A stretch of DNA of 35,951 bases, taken from an uncultured Treponema sp. (GTDB lineage: Bacteria > Spirochaetota > Spirochaetia > Treponematales > Treponemataceae). A program made the position numbers and the translations under genes. Positions 9,618-19,583 of the stretch are shown here, piece after piece. The stretch spans positions 1 to 35,951 of the forward strand of contig CAMEET010000011.1 in the NCBI GenBank assembly GCA_945915085.1, read 5' to 3'. Position 1 is the first letter of the stretch; the number at the start of each line of letters is the position of its first letter. The notes under the pieces are model-generated. The model saw nothing but the letters and a program-made list of their open reading frames with translations. It was not told the origin of the DNA and ran no database searches.

Positions 9618-10400
9618 ATGCCAATTAATGATGAAAAAGAAGAAGATGATCTTTGGGAAGAATTCAAAAAAACAAAATCCCCAGCTCTTAGAGATAAATT
9701 TATTCGACAATATATGCCTCTTGTAAAATATGTTGCTGGAAAAGTTGCAACTGGACTTCCTGCATCTGTGGAATTTGATGATTTGGTTGGATATGGTCAG
9801 TTTGGACTTCTTGATGCAATAAATAAATATGATACATCAAAAAATGTAAAGTTTAAAACTTATGCGGTGACACGAATTCGTGGTGCAATATTTGATGAAT
9901 TGAGACAGATTGACTGGGTTCCGCGTTCCGTAAGGCAAAAATCAAGAGAAATTGAAGATGCAATTGTTGCTCTGGAATCGAAACTTGGACGTACAGCAAG
10001 TGATTCTGAAATCGCAACTTCTTTGAACATGAGCGAAGATGAATATCATAGAACAATAATGAAAGTTTCTGGAACAAGCGTGCTTTCGTTAAATGATATT
10101 TGGTATTCTGGTGATGATAATGAAAATATGTCAATCGGGAACAATATTGAATCTCCTTCAAGTTTAAATCCTGATGTAATTGCTGAGCGTGAAGAAATTA
10201 GAAAAGTAATTGCAGAAGCTATCAGCGAATTGCCGGAAAAAGAAAAACTTGTCATCGTTCTTTATTATCATGAAGATTTAACATTTAAAGAGATTGGTGA
10301 TGTTCTTGAAGTAAGTGAATCGCGCATTTCGCAGTTACATGCAAAGGCAAATCTCAGATTAAGAGCAAAACTTACAAATCTCCGAAAAGGAATTATATAA
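9618..10400 (+). CDS. fliA: RNA polymerase sigma factor, FliA/WhiG (sigma-28) family
   Basis: This motility-type sigma factor directs transcription of late flagellar and chemotaxis genes. Region 2 is clear: YMPLVKYVAGKVATGLPASVEFDDLVGYGQFGLLDAI, then KFKTYAVTRIRGAIFDELRQIDWVPRSVR, the diagnostic sigma-28 segment. Region 3 (LGRTASDSEIATSLNMSEDEYH) and the region 4 HTH (LTFKEIGDVLEVSESRISQLHAKA) follow. The 260-residue length is typical. It lacks region 1.1, as expected for the group. It is encoded with the export genes rather than with an obvious FlgM anti-sigma gene. Confidence 0.96.
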   Translation: MPINDEKEEDDLWEEFKKTKSPALRDKFIRQYMPLVKYVAGKVATGLPASVEFDDLVGYGQFGLLDAINKYDTSKNVKFKTYAVTRIRGAIFDELRQIDWVPRSVRQKSREIEDAIVALESKLGRTASDSEIATSLNMSEDEYHRTIMKVSGTSVLSLNDIWYSGDDNENMSIGNNIESPSSLNPDVIAEREEIRKVIAEAISELPEKEKLVIVLYYHEDLTFKEIGDVLEVSESRISQLHAKANLRLRAKLTNLRKGII

Positions 10401-10445
10401 TTTTACGAGTTCAAAATAATTTTCAAAATCGAGGCTGTCAGAAAA

Positions 10446-12419
10446 ATGGTTACTTTAGAAAAAATTCGCAGTGATATGAAAGATTTTCTCGCCGTTGACA
10501 ATCAGCTTCAATTTGTGGAAGTTATGGCTGATTCAATTGGCGAAGCTCTAGAAGATGCTTCTGTTCAGCTTGATGTAAAAACTTCAACCCTGCAATATGA
10601 AATAGTTGAAAAAGGCAGCGAAGGTTTTATGGGATTGGGAAAAAAGCCATGGAAATTAAAAATTTATCCGGATCCTGCCTCAATCAAGAAAGTTAAAAAA
10701 CTTGCTTCATATGGATTGTTTGATGAAGAAGAACTCGCTGATGCTTCAGAAACTCAAAATCGAGATGGATTTTTTGTTGTTCGTCATTTCAAATCAGATA
10801 TCATGCTTAAAATTATTCTTCCGATTGGCGATGGAGAGCAGATTGATATTAAAGATGTAATTGCAGAAGTGAGCCGTCAGGATACAATCGATTTCGATGA
10901 AGATTTAATCAAAAAATATGTAAAATCTGGAACAGATGATGAATATAAATCAATCGGTCAGTACCGTCATATTCCAGCCGGCGATGTAATTATTGGAATA
11001 GAAGTTACAAAAGATGAAATGAAAGCTGCTGTTGTTGTTTCACCTCCTTCTATGAGCGGTTCTGAAGCATCTCCAGAAATGATAAAACGTGCGCTTCAAG
11101 CTCAGGGAATAATTGATCCTTGTGTAGATGAAAAACGCGTAAATGAATTTGTTGACAGACCAGTTTATAATGTTCCGTTTGATGTTGCATTTGCAATTCA
11201 ACCTGTAAATGGTCATGATGCTTATATTTCCTATAATTTTGAAACTGATCCTAAAAAAATCAAAGCGAAAGTATCTGATTCAGGAAATATCAACTATAAA
11301 GATTTGAATCAGATTCAGAATGTTATTGCAGGACAGCCGCTTGCACAAAAAATTCTTGCAGAAAGAGGAAAAGGCGGAAAAACTGTATTCGGAAGGTATC
11401 TGGAAGCAACAAATGGAAAAGATATTCAGATTCAACTTGGTCAAAATGTCAGTCTGGATCGTGATGGTGTAACTATAAAAGCTGATATTGACGGCGAAGT
11501 AATGCTCATAAATGGAAAAGTAACTGTTGAACCTGTTAAATATCTTGATGCAGTAAATGTAAAGACTGGTGATGTGAAATTTGTAGGAACTGTAATCATC
11601 AAGGGTTCTGTCGAAGAAGGTTATAAGGTAGAAGCAACAAATATTGAAATAAATGGAATTGTTGATAAATCACGTTTGGAAGCCACTGGAAATATTATTG
11701 TCCGTCAGGGAATTTTTGGAAAAGGTGAAGGTTATGTAAAAGCCGGAAAATCTTTGTGGGCTAAATTTATCAATGATACAACAGTTGAAGTTGAAGAAAA
11801 TGTCATCGTTTATGATTCGATAGTAAACAGTAATATCACGGCGATGAAAAATATTGTTGTAAAAGGAAAAAAAGCTCAGATTATCGGTGGTCATCTTCTT
11901 GCAACTCAGGAAATTTGCGCTAGAAAAATTGGTTCTCCAGGCGGTGGTGCTGAAACAATTCTTGAAGTTGGAATTGACCCTAGAGCAAAAAAACGGCTTG
12001 AAGAATTGCAGACGATGCAGGCAAGAAGTACAAAAGATTTTGAAAACATCGATTTGGATATCAAAAATCTTGAGCAGCAGAAAAAACTGCGCAAAAAACT
12101 TCCTCATGAAAAGGAAGAAAAACTTCGTCTTCTTAAAGAAAAATGTGATCAGATTACAGTCGATTTGGAGCAGATGACAAAAGAAATCGATTCGATTCAA
12201 AAGCATTTACGGGAACTCAAAACTGTTGGAAAAGTTAAGTGTGAAGATACAATTTATTCTGACGTAAAAATTTATGTTCGTGATGCCTGTGACGAATTCA
12301 AAATGGAATGTAAAAAAGTTACAGTTTTCTATGATGATGTGAATAAACTGTCAAAACGCGGACCTTACGAACCGCCTTCATTACAGGAGGATGAACCAGA
12401 TGGCTATAGCTCCAATTGA
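10446..12419 (+). CDS. fapA: FapA-family (DUF342) protein with N-terminal Jag-N domain
   Basis: The protein (657 residues) begins with a Jag-N-like domain: GEALEDASVQLDVKTSTLQYEI followed by GSEGFMGLGKKPWKLKI, the Gly-rich end typical of Jag-N. A FapA/DUF342 body follows, with the AGDVIIGIE segment, GKGGKTVFGRYLEA and a right-handed beta-helix-like repeat series around residues 350-520 (VKFVGTVIIKGSVEEGYKVEATNIEINGIV). A charged coiled coil of about 70 residues (540-610) comes next. FapA proteins are linked to flagellar or cell-surface assembly and polymer binding, but the exact role is unsettled. It follows the sigma factor by 45 bp. Confidence 0.88.
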   Translation: MVTLEKIRSDMKDFLAVDNQLQFVEVMADSIGEALEDASVQLDVKTSTLQYEIVEKGSEGFMGLGKKPWKLKIYPDPASIKKVKKLASYGLFDEEELADASETQNRDGFFVVRHFKSDIMLKIILPIGDGEQIDIKDVIAEVSRQDTIDFDEDLIKKYVKSGTDDEYKSIGQYRHIPAGDVIIGIEVTKDEMKAAVVVSPPSMSGSEASPEMIKRALQAQGIIDPCVDEKRVNEFVDRPVYNVPFDVAFAIQPVNGHDAYISYNFETDPKKIKAKVSDSGNINYKDLNQIQNVIAGQPLAQKILAERGKGGKTVFGRYLEATNGKDIQIQLGQNVSLDRDGVTIKADIDGEVMLINGKVTVEPVKYLDAVNVKTGDVKFVGTVIIKGSVEEGYKVEATNIEINGIVDKSRLEATGNIIVRQGIFGKGEGYVKAGKSLWAKFINDTTVEVEENVIVYDSIVNSNITAMKNIVVKGKKAQIIGGHLLATQEICARKIGSPGGGAETILEVGIDPRAKKRLEELQTMQARSTKDFENIDLDIKNLEQQKKLRKKLPHEKEEKLRLLKEKCDQITVDLEQMTKEIDSIQKHLRELKTVGKVKCEDTIYSDVKIYVRDACDEFKMECKKVTVFYDDVNKLSKRGPYEPPSLQEDEPDGYSSN

Positions 12420-12744
12420 TTTGCAGACAATGTATTCACAGTTATCAAACGTCTCAAAAACTCTTTCAACTTCTCAACAGGCTCAATTGACAGAAGCAAT
12501 GCAGCAGCAGTCTAAAATTCAACGCGAAATAGAAAATGCTTCAAAAGTTCAACAGACTTCAAACGAAAAGGCAAATGCCAAAAATATAAATCAAAACGGT
12601 TCAAATTCTCAAAACTTTGAAAATGCAAAAAAAGACAAATCAGATGCAGATGAAACTCTGGAAAATCAGGAACAAGATAAAAATCTGAAAGCAAACGATT
12701 TATCATACCTTGGAATGGGCAGAATTATTGATATTAAGAGGTAG
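12400..12744 (+). CDS. Small Gln/Asn/Lys-rich hypothetical protein of the motility operon
   Basis: This protein of about 114 residues starts inside the 3' end of fapA, a 20-bp overlap. ATG 12400 is chosen because AGGAGG at 12385-12390 is 9 bp upstream; the ATG at 12391 abuts that site and cannot use it. The first 30 residues (IDLQTMYSQLSNVSKTLSTSQQAQ) look helical. The rest is polar and probably disordered, ending in the ordered-looking motif LSYLGMGRIIDIKR. I know of no named family. Overlap with fapA suggests coupled translation and a shared function. Confidence 0.85.
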   Translation: MAIAPIDLQTMYSQLSNVSKTLSTSQQAQLTEAMQQQSKIQREIENASKVQQTSNEKANAKNINQNGSNSQNFENAKKDKSDADETLENQEQDKNLKANDLSYLGMGRIIDIKR

Positions 12745-12747
12745 AGA

Positions 12748-13455
12748 ATGCTTGTAAAATTAGCTTTGTTTTTTTCAATCGTCAGTGTCTTAATCATGAT
12801 TATCATTCTGTTTAAATTTAAAAAACTCTTTTCTACAGATTCAATCATTGAAAAGACTCGTGATAGAATGAATAAACTGATTGCTGATATAAACCGGAAT
12901 GCAAATAACGATATAGAACTTTTAAATGAATCAACAAGAAGAATTCGTGTTCTTTTAAAAGATGCGGATGAAAAAATGCAGAGTTTTAATGAAGCTACAG
13001 AACGTCTGCGTGAAATGATTGCTGAAACAGAAAAAGTTTCCAAAAAATCAAAAGCAAAAAAAATCGCAGAAAGTCCTATTTATTCTGGAATTCCAAAAAA
13101 AAATGTTCAGGATAAAACAAAATTAAAAAATCATCCATATGAAAAAAACTTTATCGACCCGAATTCTTCTTACGAAGTTAAAAATAACGAAAGTTTAGGT
13201 TCACTTTTTGATGAAAGTGATTTGATTTTAAAAGATGAAACAAAAGTTACTGCAGAAGGTGCTGCATACAAAGAAGTTCCGCTGATAATTACAAAGGTTT
13301 ATGATGATAATGCGTCGGTTAATGTGAATTCTGAAAATTCTTTATCAACAAAAGTTTCCAGAATGTATGCAAACGGAATGACGGTGGAAGAAATTGCTTT
13401 GGAATTAGACTGTTCGACATCTGAAGTACAGTTTATTATAGATATGGGATTGTAA
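12748..13455 (+). CDS. Single-pass membrane protein with coiled coil and C-terminal HTH-like end
   Basis: Residues 1-27 form one membrane helix (LALFFSIVSVLIMIIILFKF). A coiled-coil region of about 65 residues follows (IIEKTRDRMNKLIADINRNANND...EATERLREMIAETEKVSK), then a disordered Lys-rich linker. The last 35 residues (MYANGMTVEEIALELDCSTSEVQFIIDMGL) resemble a small helix-turn-helix of the kind used to recognise DNA or sigma region 4. Similar architecture occurs in uncharacterised motility-operon proteins of other bacteria. It starts 3 bp after the previous gene and is the last gene of the motility block. Confidence 0.85.
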   Translation: MLVKLALFFSIVSVLIMIIILFKFKKLFSTDSIIEKTRDRMNKLIADINRNANNDIELLNESTRRIRVLLKDADEKMQSFNEATERLREMIAETEKVSKKSKAKKIAESPIYSGIPKKNVQDKTKLKNHPYEKNFIDPNSSYEVKNNESLGSLFDESDLILKDETKVTAEGAAYKEVPLIITKVYDDNASVNVNSENSLSTKVSRMYANGMTVEEIALELDCSTSEVQFIIDMGL

Positions 13456-13492
13456 AAAGGTCCCAAAAACAGATAAATGCGAGGTAAAATTG

Positions 13493-14554
13493 ATGAAAGT
13501 AAAAAAACAAAAGTTTGGTGTTTTATGTGATGGCACAAAAGTGCATCTTTATACAGTGTCAAACAATGGAATGTCATTTTCATGTACAGATTATGGATGT
13601 ACTTTGACAAGCATTGTTTTAAACGGCAAAAATGGCAAAAAAACTGATGTTCTGCTTGGATATTCTACTTTGGATGGGTATATTAATTCAACCTACTGCT
13701 TTGGTTCGATTGTCGGTCGTTTTGCAAACAGAATTGGAAAAGCTGCCTTCACTTTGAATGACAAAGATTATACTTTGGATAAAAATGACGGTCCAAATAC
13801 ATTACACGGTGGTTTTTCCGGTTATGATAAAATGATGTGGAAAGGCGAAACTATTGAACATGACAAATATTGTGGTGTGAAATTTACAAGAACTTCTGTT
13901 GATGGTGAACAGGGATTTCCAGGAAATGTAGAAATTTCTATAACTTATCTTCTTGATGAAAATGATAATCTTTCGTGCATTTATAATGCAACTACAGATA
14001 AAGCTACGCCAATCAATATCACAAATCATGCATATTTTAATCTTAAAGGAAATGGTAATGTTGGAGAACATACTTTGCAGATGAATTCTTCTCAGATTCT
14101 TGAAGTAAGTCCAAAACTAATCCCAACTGGAAATATTCTTGATGTAGAAGGAACTCCATTTGATTTTACAGAAGAAAAGAAAATTGGAAAGGATATAAAA
14201 GAAGTAGGTCCAGGTTATGACCATTGTTATGTAACAGAAAAATATGACCTTTCTGATAAGCAATGTGGTTGTCCTCTTGATGATTCTGACCTGGTGGAAT
14301 TCTGTACAGTAAAAGAACCGGAAACTGGGCACCAGATGTCTGTTTATACAAATATGGAAGGATGTCAGTTCTACACTGGAAACTACATAAAAGGAATTTG
14401 CGGAAAACAGGGTAAAATTTATGCAAGTCATGATGCTTTCTGTCTTGAAACTCAGGCATTCCCAGATTCTCCAAATCAGGAGGATTTCCCAACATGTATT
14501 TTACTACCAGGACAGGTGATGAAGGCAAAAACAGTTTATTCTTTTAAATATTAA
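13493..14554 (+). CDS. galM: Aldose 1-epimerase (galactose mutarotase)
   Basis: The enzyme interconverts alpha and beta anomers of galactose and related sugars in the cytoplasm. Family motifs are clear: GSIVGRFANRIGKAAFTL near residue 80, NDGPNTLHGG, the catalytic-His region NITNHAYFNLKGNG, GYDHCYV, and the catalytic-Glu segment CLETQAFPDSPNQEDFP near the end. The length of about 353 residues is typical. ATG 13493 is preferred to the adjacent TTG at 13490 because GAGG at 13481-13484 is better spaced. It sits alone between the motility and ATPase operons, so its neighbours say nothing about its job. Confidence 0.95.
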   Translation: MKVKKQKFGVLCDGTKVHLYTVSNNGMSFSCTDYGCTLTSIVLNGKNGKKTDVLLGYSTLDGYINSTYCFGSIVGRFANRIGKAAFTLNDKDYTLDKNDGPNTLHGGFSGYDKMMWKGETIEHDKYCGVKFTRTSVDGEQGFPGNVEISITYLLDENDNLSCIYNATTDKATPINITNHAYFNLKGNGNVGEHTLQMNSSQILEVSPKLIPTGNILDVEGTPFDFTEEKKIGKDIKEVGPGYDHCYVTEKYDLSDKQCGCPLDDSDLVEFCTVKEPETGHQMSVYTNMEGCQFYTGNYIKGICGKQGKIYASHDAFCLETQAFPDSPNQEDFPTCILLPGQVMKAKTVYSFKY

Positions 14555-14570
14555 GTTATTTGAAATATTT

Positions 14571-14644
14571 TTGTTTATAATTCTCAAAAAAAGTGTTATT
14601 ATATAAGGACATCTCTTAAAAAAAATACATATCGGAGATGTCCT
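14571..14644 (+). promoter_or_regulatory. Candidate promoter and leader hairpin of the V-ATPase operon
   Basis: TTGTTT (14571-14576) and TGTTAT (14594-14599) are separated by 17 bp and could be -35 and -10 boxes. The transcript would then begin with a hairpin of arms AGGACATCTC (14606-14615) and GAGATGTCCT (14635-14644), a perfect 10-bp stem with an A-rich loop of 19 nt. It ends about 8 bp before the ribosome site of atpE. No T-run follows, so it is more likely a stability or translation element than a terminator. Confidence 0.5.
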
Positions 14645-14663
14645 AAATTATGTGAGGTATGTA

Positions 14664-15281
14664 ATGGATGTACAGTTACAGGAATTGATTGATAAAATCA
14701 AAAAAGACGGCGTTGCATCAGCTGAAAATGAAGCTGCAAAGATTGTTGCAGAAGCAGAAAAAAATGCAGAAAAAATTATTGCCGATGCTCAGGAAAAAGC
14801 AGCCGAAATTGTAAAAAATGCAAAGGCTGAAACAGAAAGAATGGAAAAAGCCAGCGAAGAAGCAATCATACAGGCTGGAAGGAATATGCTTCTTTCTTTT
14901 AAAGAATCAATTATCAGCGAATTAGATGGATTAATTAAAACAGAAACAGAAAATGCTCAAACAAAAGAAATTCTGGCAAAATTAATACCTGAAACTGTTA
15001 AGGCCTGGTCAAAAAATGCAGATGCCTCTGAACTTTCAGTTTTGCTTTCTGAAAAGGATTTAAAATCTTTGGAATCATCTTTAGTCAGCGAATTAAAAGA
15101 CGAAATTTCAAAAGGGCTTGAAATTAAACCTGATAAAACACTGGCTTATGGTTTTAGAATTGGTGTAAAAAATGGTGCTGCATATTATGATTATTCTGCA
15201 GAAAGTTTGTCAGAAATGTTTGCGGCATATCTTAATCCAAAAGTTGCAGCATTAATCAAAATTGCCGCAAAGGATGAATAA
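14664..15281 (+). CDS. atpE: V-type ATPase subunit E
   Basis: Subunit E forms the peripheral stalk that holds the A3B3 head of the V/A-type ATPase. The protein (about 205 residues) opens with a long Ala/Glu/Lys-rich helix (AENEAAKIVAEAEKNAEKIIADAQEKAAEIVKNAKAE), typical of the stalk coiled coil. A globular C-terminal part follows (AYGFRIGVKNGAAYYDYSAESLSEMFAAYLNPKVAALI). ATG 14664 is chosen over GTG 14652 because GTGAGGT at 14652-14658 serves as its ribosome site. It is the first gene of the operon; the next gene starts 2 bp after it. Confidence 0.92.
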   Translation: MDVQLQELIDKIKKDGVASAENEAAKIVAEAEKNAEKIIADAQEKAAEIVKNAKAETERMEKASEEAIIQAGRNMLLSFKESIISELDGLIKTETENAQTKEILAKLIPETVKAWSKNADASELSVLLSEKDLKSLESSLVSELKDEISKGLEIKPDKTLAYGFRIGVKNGAAYYDYSAESLSEMFAAYLNPKVAALIKIAAKDE

Positions 15282-15283
15282 TA

Positions 15284-15826
15284 GTGGCTTATTATTATTT
15301 GATTTCACAATTGCCGAATATCAGTTCTCAGGAAAGTAAATCTGCTTTGCCACTGAATACAGTTTCTTTTAAGGAATTAGCTTGCAGATTTATTTCCGAA
15401 GAGGAAAAACAGATTGTGAATTCACTTTCTTTAGTTCCTTCTAAAGAATTGGAATCAACGGGTTCTGTTTTTTTGGATACTTGGTACGAAAAAGAAAGAA
15501 ATCTACGTTTTGCACTTGCTCAAATTCGTGCTCAAAAAATGAAAAAGGATTCAATTCCTCTTTCAGCTGGAATTACCGCTGACATCATTTCTGCTGCAAG
15601 AACAGCGGTAGGAATGGACAGTCCATTGAGTGCAGAACAGTTTCTTTATGATTACAGGTTACGTCTGCTCGATGATTTACGTCCTATGGACAATTTTTCG
15701 ATAGATGCAGTGTACGCCTACGGCTTGAAATTGATGCTCGTTGAAAGAATGAGAAAATTTGAAGTTGAAAACGGAAAGACATCTTATCATAAGATTTACG
15801 ATACAATTTTGGATGGAGATAAATAA
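15284..15826 (+). CDS. DUF2764 family protein of the V-ATPase operon
   Basis: This 180-residue protein starts with GTG, followed by AYYYLISQLPNI, the start typical of DUF2764 proteins found in bacterial V-ATPase operons. The rest is helical (SFKELACRFISEEEKQIVNSL, YEKERNLRFALAQIRAQKMKKD, AEQFLYDYRLRLLDDL). It sits between E and A, where archaeal-type operons carry subunits C and F, and no C, F or G gene is recognisable here. A role as a central-stalk replacement is inferred from position. Its stop overlaps the atpA start by 1 bp. Confidence 0.85.
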   Translation: MAYYYLISQLPNISSQESKSALPLNTVSFKELACRFISEEEKQIVNSLSLVPSKELESTGSVFLDTWYEKERNLRFALAQIRAQKMKKDSIPLSAGITADIISAARTAVGMDSPLSAEQFLYDYRLRLLDDLRPMDNFSIDAVYAYGLKLMLVERMRKFEVENGKTSYHKIYDTILDGDK

Positions 15827-17595
15827 TGACGGATACAAAAGCAAAAGTAGTCGGCATTAATGGAAACATGATAACTATTGAATTCGATGGTAATGTTTCT
15901 ATGAATGAAGTTGGCTATGTAAATGTTGATGGAAAAAAACTGCGTGGTGAAGTTATTCGTATTCGCGGAAATAAAGCACAGATGCAGATTTTCGAAATGA
16001 CACAGGGAATAAAAGCTGGTGATACAGTAGAATTGGCTGGTGATCTTCTTTGTGCTGAGTTAGGACCTGGACTTCTCGGTCAAACTTTTGATGGATTGCA
16101 AAATCCTCTTCCTCTTGTAGCAGAAAAAGCTGGTTTCTTCCTTGAAAGAGGTGTTTATGTAGATTCTCTTCCTCGTGATAAAAAATGGGATTGGACTCCA
16201 ACTGCAAAACCAGGTGATAAAGTTTTGCGTGGTGATTCTATTGGTTCAGTTCCAGAAGGACCTTTTACACATAAAATTCTTGTTCCTTTTGATTTACTTG
16301 GAATGTATGAAGTTGTTTCTGTGGCACCACAAGGAAGTTATACAATAGAAGAAACAATTTGTGTTGTTAAAGATGAAAAAGGCAATACTCATGATTTAAA
16401 AATGGCATTCAAATGGCCAGTAAAACGTGCTGTTGACTGTTATGCAGAACGTCTTGCACCAAGTGAGCCCATGGTTACTCAAGTTCGTCTTATTGATACA
16501 TTCTATCCTGTATCAAAAGGTGGAACATATTGTATTCCAGGTCCTTTTGGTGCTGGAAAAACAGTTTTGCAGCATACAACGAGCCGTAATGCAGACGTTG
16601 ATATCGTAATTATTGCAGCCTGCGGTGAACGTGCTGGTGAAGTTGTTGAAACAATTAAAGAATTCCCTGAATTAAAGGACCCTAGAACTGGACGTTCTTT
16701 AATGGAAAGAACAATCATCATTTGTAATACATCTTCAATGCCAGTTGCAAGCCGCGAAGCATCTGTTTATACATCTGTAACTCTGGCTGAATATTATCGT
16801 CAAATGGGATTACACGTTTTGTTATTGGCTGATTCTACAAGTCGTTGGGCACAGGCTTTACGTGAAATGTCTGGACGTTTGGAGGAAATTCCTGGAGAAG
16901 AAGCATTTCCTGCATATCTTGAATCTTATATTGCAGCATTTTATGAACGTGCTGGAATTGTACGACTTCGCGATGGTGGTGTTGGTTCTGTTACAATCGG
17001 TGGTACAGTTTCACCAGCTGGTGGTAACTTTGAAGAACCTGTAACTCAGGCAACACTTAAAGTTGTAGGAGCTTTCCACGGTCTTTCTCGTGAACGTTCT
17101 GACGCTCGTAAATATCCTGCAATCGACCCAATTATTTCATGGTCAAAATATAAATCAGTTTTACCAGAAGAATGGGTTTCTTTTGCAAGAAAAGTTTTCC
17201 TCTCTGGTGTAGAAGTTAATCAGATGATGAAAGTAGTTGGAGAAGAAGGTACAACTACGGAAGATTACATAGAATATCTTAAGAGTGATTTTTTGGATGC
17301 AGTTTATATGCAGCAGAACTCTTTTGATGAAATTGATGCAGCAGTCAGTGTTGAACGTCAGAAATACACTTTCAAAAAAGTTGTTCAAGTTCTTGGTTCT
17401 GATTTTGCACTCGAAGATAAAGATTCAGCTAGAAACTTTTTTAATCAGCTTAGACAGAAATTTATTGACTGGAATTATTCTCTTTGGAATTCTGAAAAAT
17501 TTATTTCTGCTGAAAAAGATGTTGATGCTCATATTGCAAGTGCAAACGGAAAAGTTCGTGATTATGTTGCACAGTTGCTTAAGGATGGTGAATAA
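15826..17595 (+). CDS. atpA: V-type ATPase catalytic subunit A
   Basis: This is the ATP-hydrolysing subunit of the V/A-type ATPase head. The P-loop GPFGAGKT is at residues 239-246, the form specific to catalytic A subunits. The non-homologous insertion typical of V-type A chains lies before it (around [21 protein letters not shown]). The [19 protein letters not shown] (catalytic Glu), [33 protein letters not shown] and [22 protein letters not shown] segments are intact. Length 589 is usual. It overlaps both neighbours by 1 bp, indicating tight translational coupling. Confidence 0.98.
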   Translation: MTDTKAKVVGINGNMITIEFDGNVSMNEVGYVNVDGKKLRGEVIRIRGNKAQMQIFEMTQGIKAGDTVELAGDLLCAELGPGLLGQTFDGLQNPLPLVAEKAGFFLERGVYVDSLPRDKKWDWTPTAKPGDKVLRGDSIGSVPEGPFTHKILVPFDLLGMYEVVSVAPQGSYTIEETICVVKDEKGNTHDLKMAFKWPVKRAVDCYAERLAPSEPMVTQVRLIDTFYPVSKGGTYCIPGPFGAGKTVLQHTTSRNADVDIVIIAACGERAGEVVETIKEFPELKDPRTGRSLMERTIIICNTSSMPVASREASVYTSVTLAEYYRQMGLHVLLLADSTSRWAQALREMSGRLEEIPGEEAFPAYLESYIAAFYERAGIVRLRDGGVGSVTIGGTVSPAGGNFEEPVTQATLKVVGAFHGLSRERSDARKYPAIDPIISWSKYKSVLPEEWVSFARKVFLSGVEVNQMMKVVGEEGTTTEDYIEYLKSDFLDAVYMQQNSFDEIDAAVSVERQKYTFKKVVQVLGSDFALEDKDSARNFFNQLRQKFIDWNYSLWNSEKFISAEKDVDAHIASANGKVRDYVAQLLKDGE

Positions 17596-18887
17596 TGAAT
17601 AAAGTATATAGTAAAATTGAATCCATCGTTGGTAGTGTAATTACAGTAAAAGCAGATAATGTAGCTTATGGAGAATTGGCAGAAATTGAAACACGTTTCG
17701 GAAAATCTCTTGCAGAGGTAAACAAGATTGATGGAGATGTTGTTTCGCTTCAGGTTTTTGCTGGAGGACGTGGTATTTCAACTGGTGATCATATCAAATT
17801 TTTAGGACATCAGATGGAAGTATCTTTTTCTGATGATTTGCTTGGTAGAATATTCAATGGTTCTGCTCAACCTCGTGATAATGGGCCTGCTTTGGCAGAT
17901 TCTCTTGTTACAATTGGTGGACCTTCTGTAAATCCGTCTAAACGAATTATGGCAAAACGTATGATTCGTACTGGTATTCCTATGATTGATATGTTCAATA
18001 CATTAGTTGTATCACAAAAACTCCCGATTTTTTCTATTTCGGGTGAGCCATATAATCAGCTTTTGGCAAGAATCGCAATGCAGGCAGAAGTTGATGTCAT
18101 CGTTTTGGGCGGTATGGGTCTTAAATATGATGATTACTTGTATTTCAAAAAAACACTCGAAGATGGTGGAGCGCTTTCAAAAACTGTAATGTTTATGCAC
18201 ACAGCTGCAGATCCAACTGTTGAATGTCAAAAAATTCCAGATCTATCTCTTGCAGTTGCTGAACAGTTTGCCCTTAAAGGAAAAGATGTACTTGTACTTC
18301 TTACAGATATGACAAACTTTGCAGATTCTATGAAGGAAATTGCCATTACACAAGAGCAGGTTCCTTCTAACCGAGGTTATCCTGGAGATTTGTATTCTCA
18401 GCTTGCAAGCCGTTATGAAAAAGCTGTTGATTTTGATTCTGCTGGTTCTGTAACAATTCTTGCTGTAACAACAATGCCTGGTGATGATGTAACTCACCCT
18501 GTTCCAGATAATACAGGTTATATCACAGAAGGTCAGTATTATCTAAAAGGCGGACGAATTGAACCTTTTGGTTCTCTTTCACGTCTTAAACAGAATGTTA
18601 ACGGTTCTACGCGTCCAGATCACCGTGCTTTGATGGATGGTATGATTCGTCTTTATTCTTCTTATAAAGATACTCTCGAAAAGAAATCGATGGGATTTAA
18701 TATGAGTAAATGGGACGAAAAATTGCTAGAATACGGTAAGAAATTCGAAGACAATATGATGGATTTGTCAAAAAACATTCCGCTTGAAGATGCTCTTGAT
18801 TTGGGTTGGAAAATTCTGGCAGATTGTTTTGAACCAGAAGAAACTGGTCTGAAATCTTCATTAATCGAAGAATACTGGCCTAAATAA
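17595..18887 (+). CDS. atpB: V-type ATPase regulatory subunit B
   Basis: Subunit B alternates with A in the head and carries the non-catalytic nucleotide site. It lacks a canonical P-loop: the equivalent region reads [38 protein letters not shown], the [14 protein letters not shown] segment, the [21 protein letters not shown] stretch and [31 protein letters not shown] are conserved family blocks. Length of 430 residues is typical for bacterial and archaeal B chains. A 72-bp gap separates it from atpD. Confidence 0.98.
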   Translation: MNKVYSKIESIVGSVITVKADNVAYGELAEIETRFGKSLAEVNKIDGDVVSLQVFAGGRGISTGDHIKFLGHQMEVSFSDDLLGRIFNGSAQPRDNGPALADSLVTIGGPSVNPSKRIMAKRMIRTGIPMIDMFNTLVVSQKLPIFSISGEPYNQLLARIAMQAEVDVIVLGGMGLKYDDYLYFKKTLEDGGALSKTVMFMHTAADPTVECQKIPDLSLAVAEQFALKGKDVLVLLTDMTNFADSMKEIAITQEQVPSNRGYPGDLYSQLASRYEKAVDFDSAGSVTILAVTTMPGDDVTHPVPDNTGYITEGQYYLKGGRIEPFGSLSRLKQNVNGSTRPDHRALMDGMIRLYSSYKDTLEKKSMGFNMSKWDEKLLEYGKKFEDNMMDLSKNIPLEDALDLGWKILADCFEPEETGLKSSLIEEYWPK

Positions 18888-18959
18888 TTCGTGTAATCTG
18901 TGATTAAATAAAAACTGGTTTTACGAAGTATTTTATTTTTTGTGTAAAGGAAAAATTGA

Positions 18960-19583
18960 ATGGCGAAAATTAAGCTGACAAAAAATGAGCTGAAAGTTCA
19001 AAAAGATTCTCTTAAAATGTTTAAGCGTTATCTTCCTACACTTATGCTCAAAAAACAACAGCTTCAGACTGAAATCCGCACAATAGATGCCAAAGCAAAA
19101 GAAGTTCGTCAGGCAAGAGTTGAACTTGAAAAAGAGTTTGACGCCTGGATTGCCGTTTTTGGAGAACAAGAAGCTTTTACCAAAGATATGGTTACTGTCA
19201 AAAATATCAAAAAAGGAACTGGAAATATTGCTGGTGTTACAATTCCAATTTATGAAGGTGCCGATTTTTCCCGCGGAGATTATGATTTATATGAAACTCC
19301 GCTTTGGGTTGATATGGCAGCAGACAGAATGGAAAAAGCTTTGTCTTTGGATTTGGAAGCAGAAGTCCTGGATGAACAAGTGCGTCTTCTTTCTCAGGAG
19401 TTGCGCACAACAACACAAAGGGTAAATCTCTTTGAGAAAGTGAAAATTCCTGAAGCAAAAGCAAATATTAAAAAGATTTCTGTTTATCTTGGTGATGAAC
19501 AGACTGCAGCTGTAGTTCGAAGCAAAATTTCTAAGAAGAAATTGCAGGCAAAAATTGATGAAGAACAGGAGGCACAAAAATGA
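18960..19583 (+). CDS. atpD: V-type ATPase central-stalk subunit D
   Basis: Subunit D is the rotating central shaft. The 207-residue protein begins KIKLTKNELKVQKDSLKMFKRYLPTLMLKKQQLQ, the family N-terminal helix. It ends with the second long helix (TTQRVNLFEKVKIPEAKANIKKISVYLGDEQTAAVVRSKISKKK), together forming the antiparallel coiled coil. AAAGG precedes the ATG. It overlaps the atpI start by 4 bp. Confidence 0.95.
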   Translation: MAKIKLTKNELKVQKDSLKMFKRYLPTLMLKKQQLQTEIRTIDAKAKEVRQARVELEKEFDAWIAVFGEQEAFTKDMVTVKNIKKGTGNIAGVTIPIYEGADFSRGDYDLYETPLWVDMAADRMEKALSLDLEAEVLDEQVRLLSQELRTTTQRVNLFEKVKIPEAKANIKKISVYLGDEQTAAVVRSKISKKKLQAKIDEEQEAQK

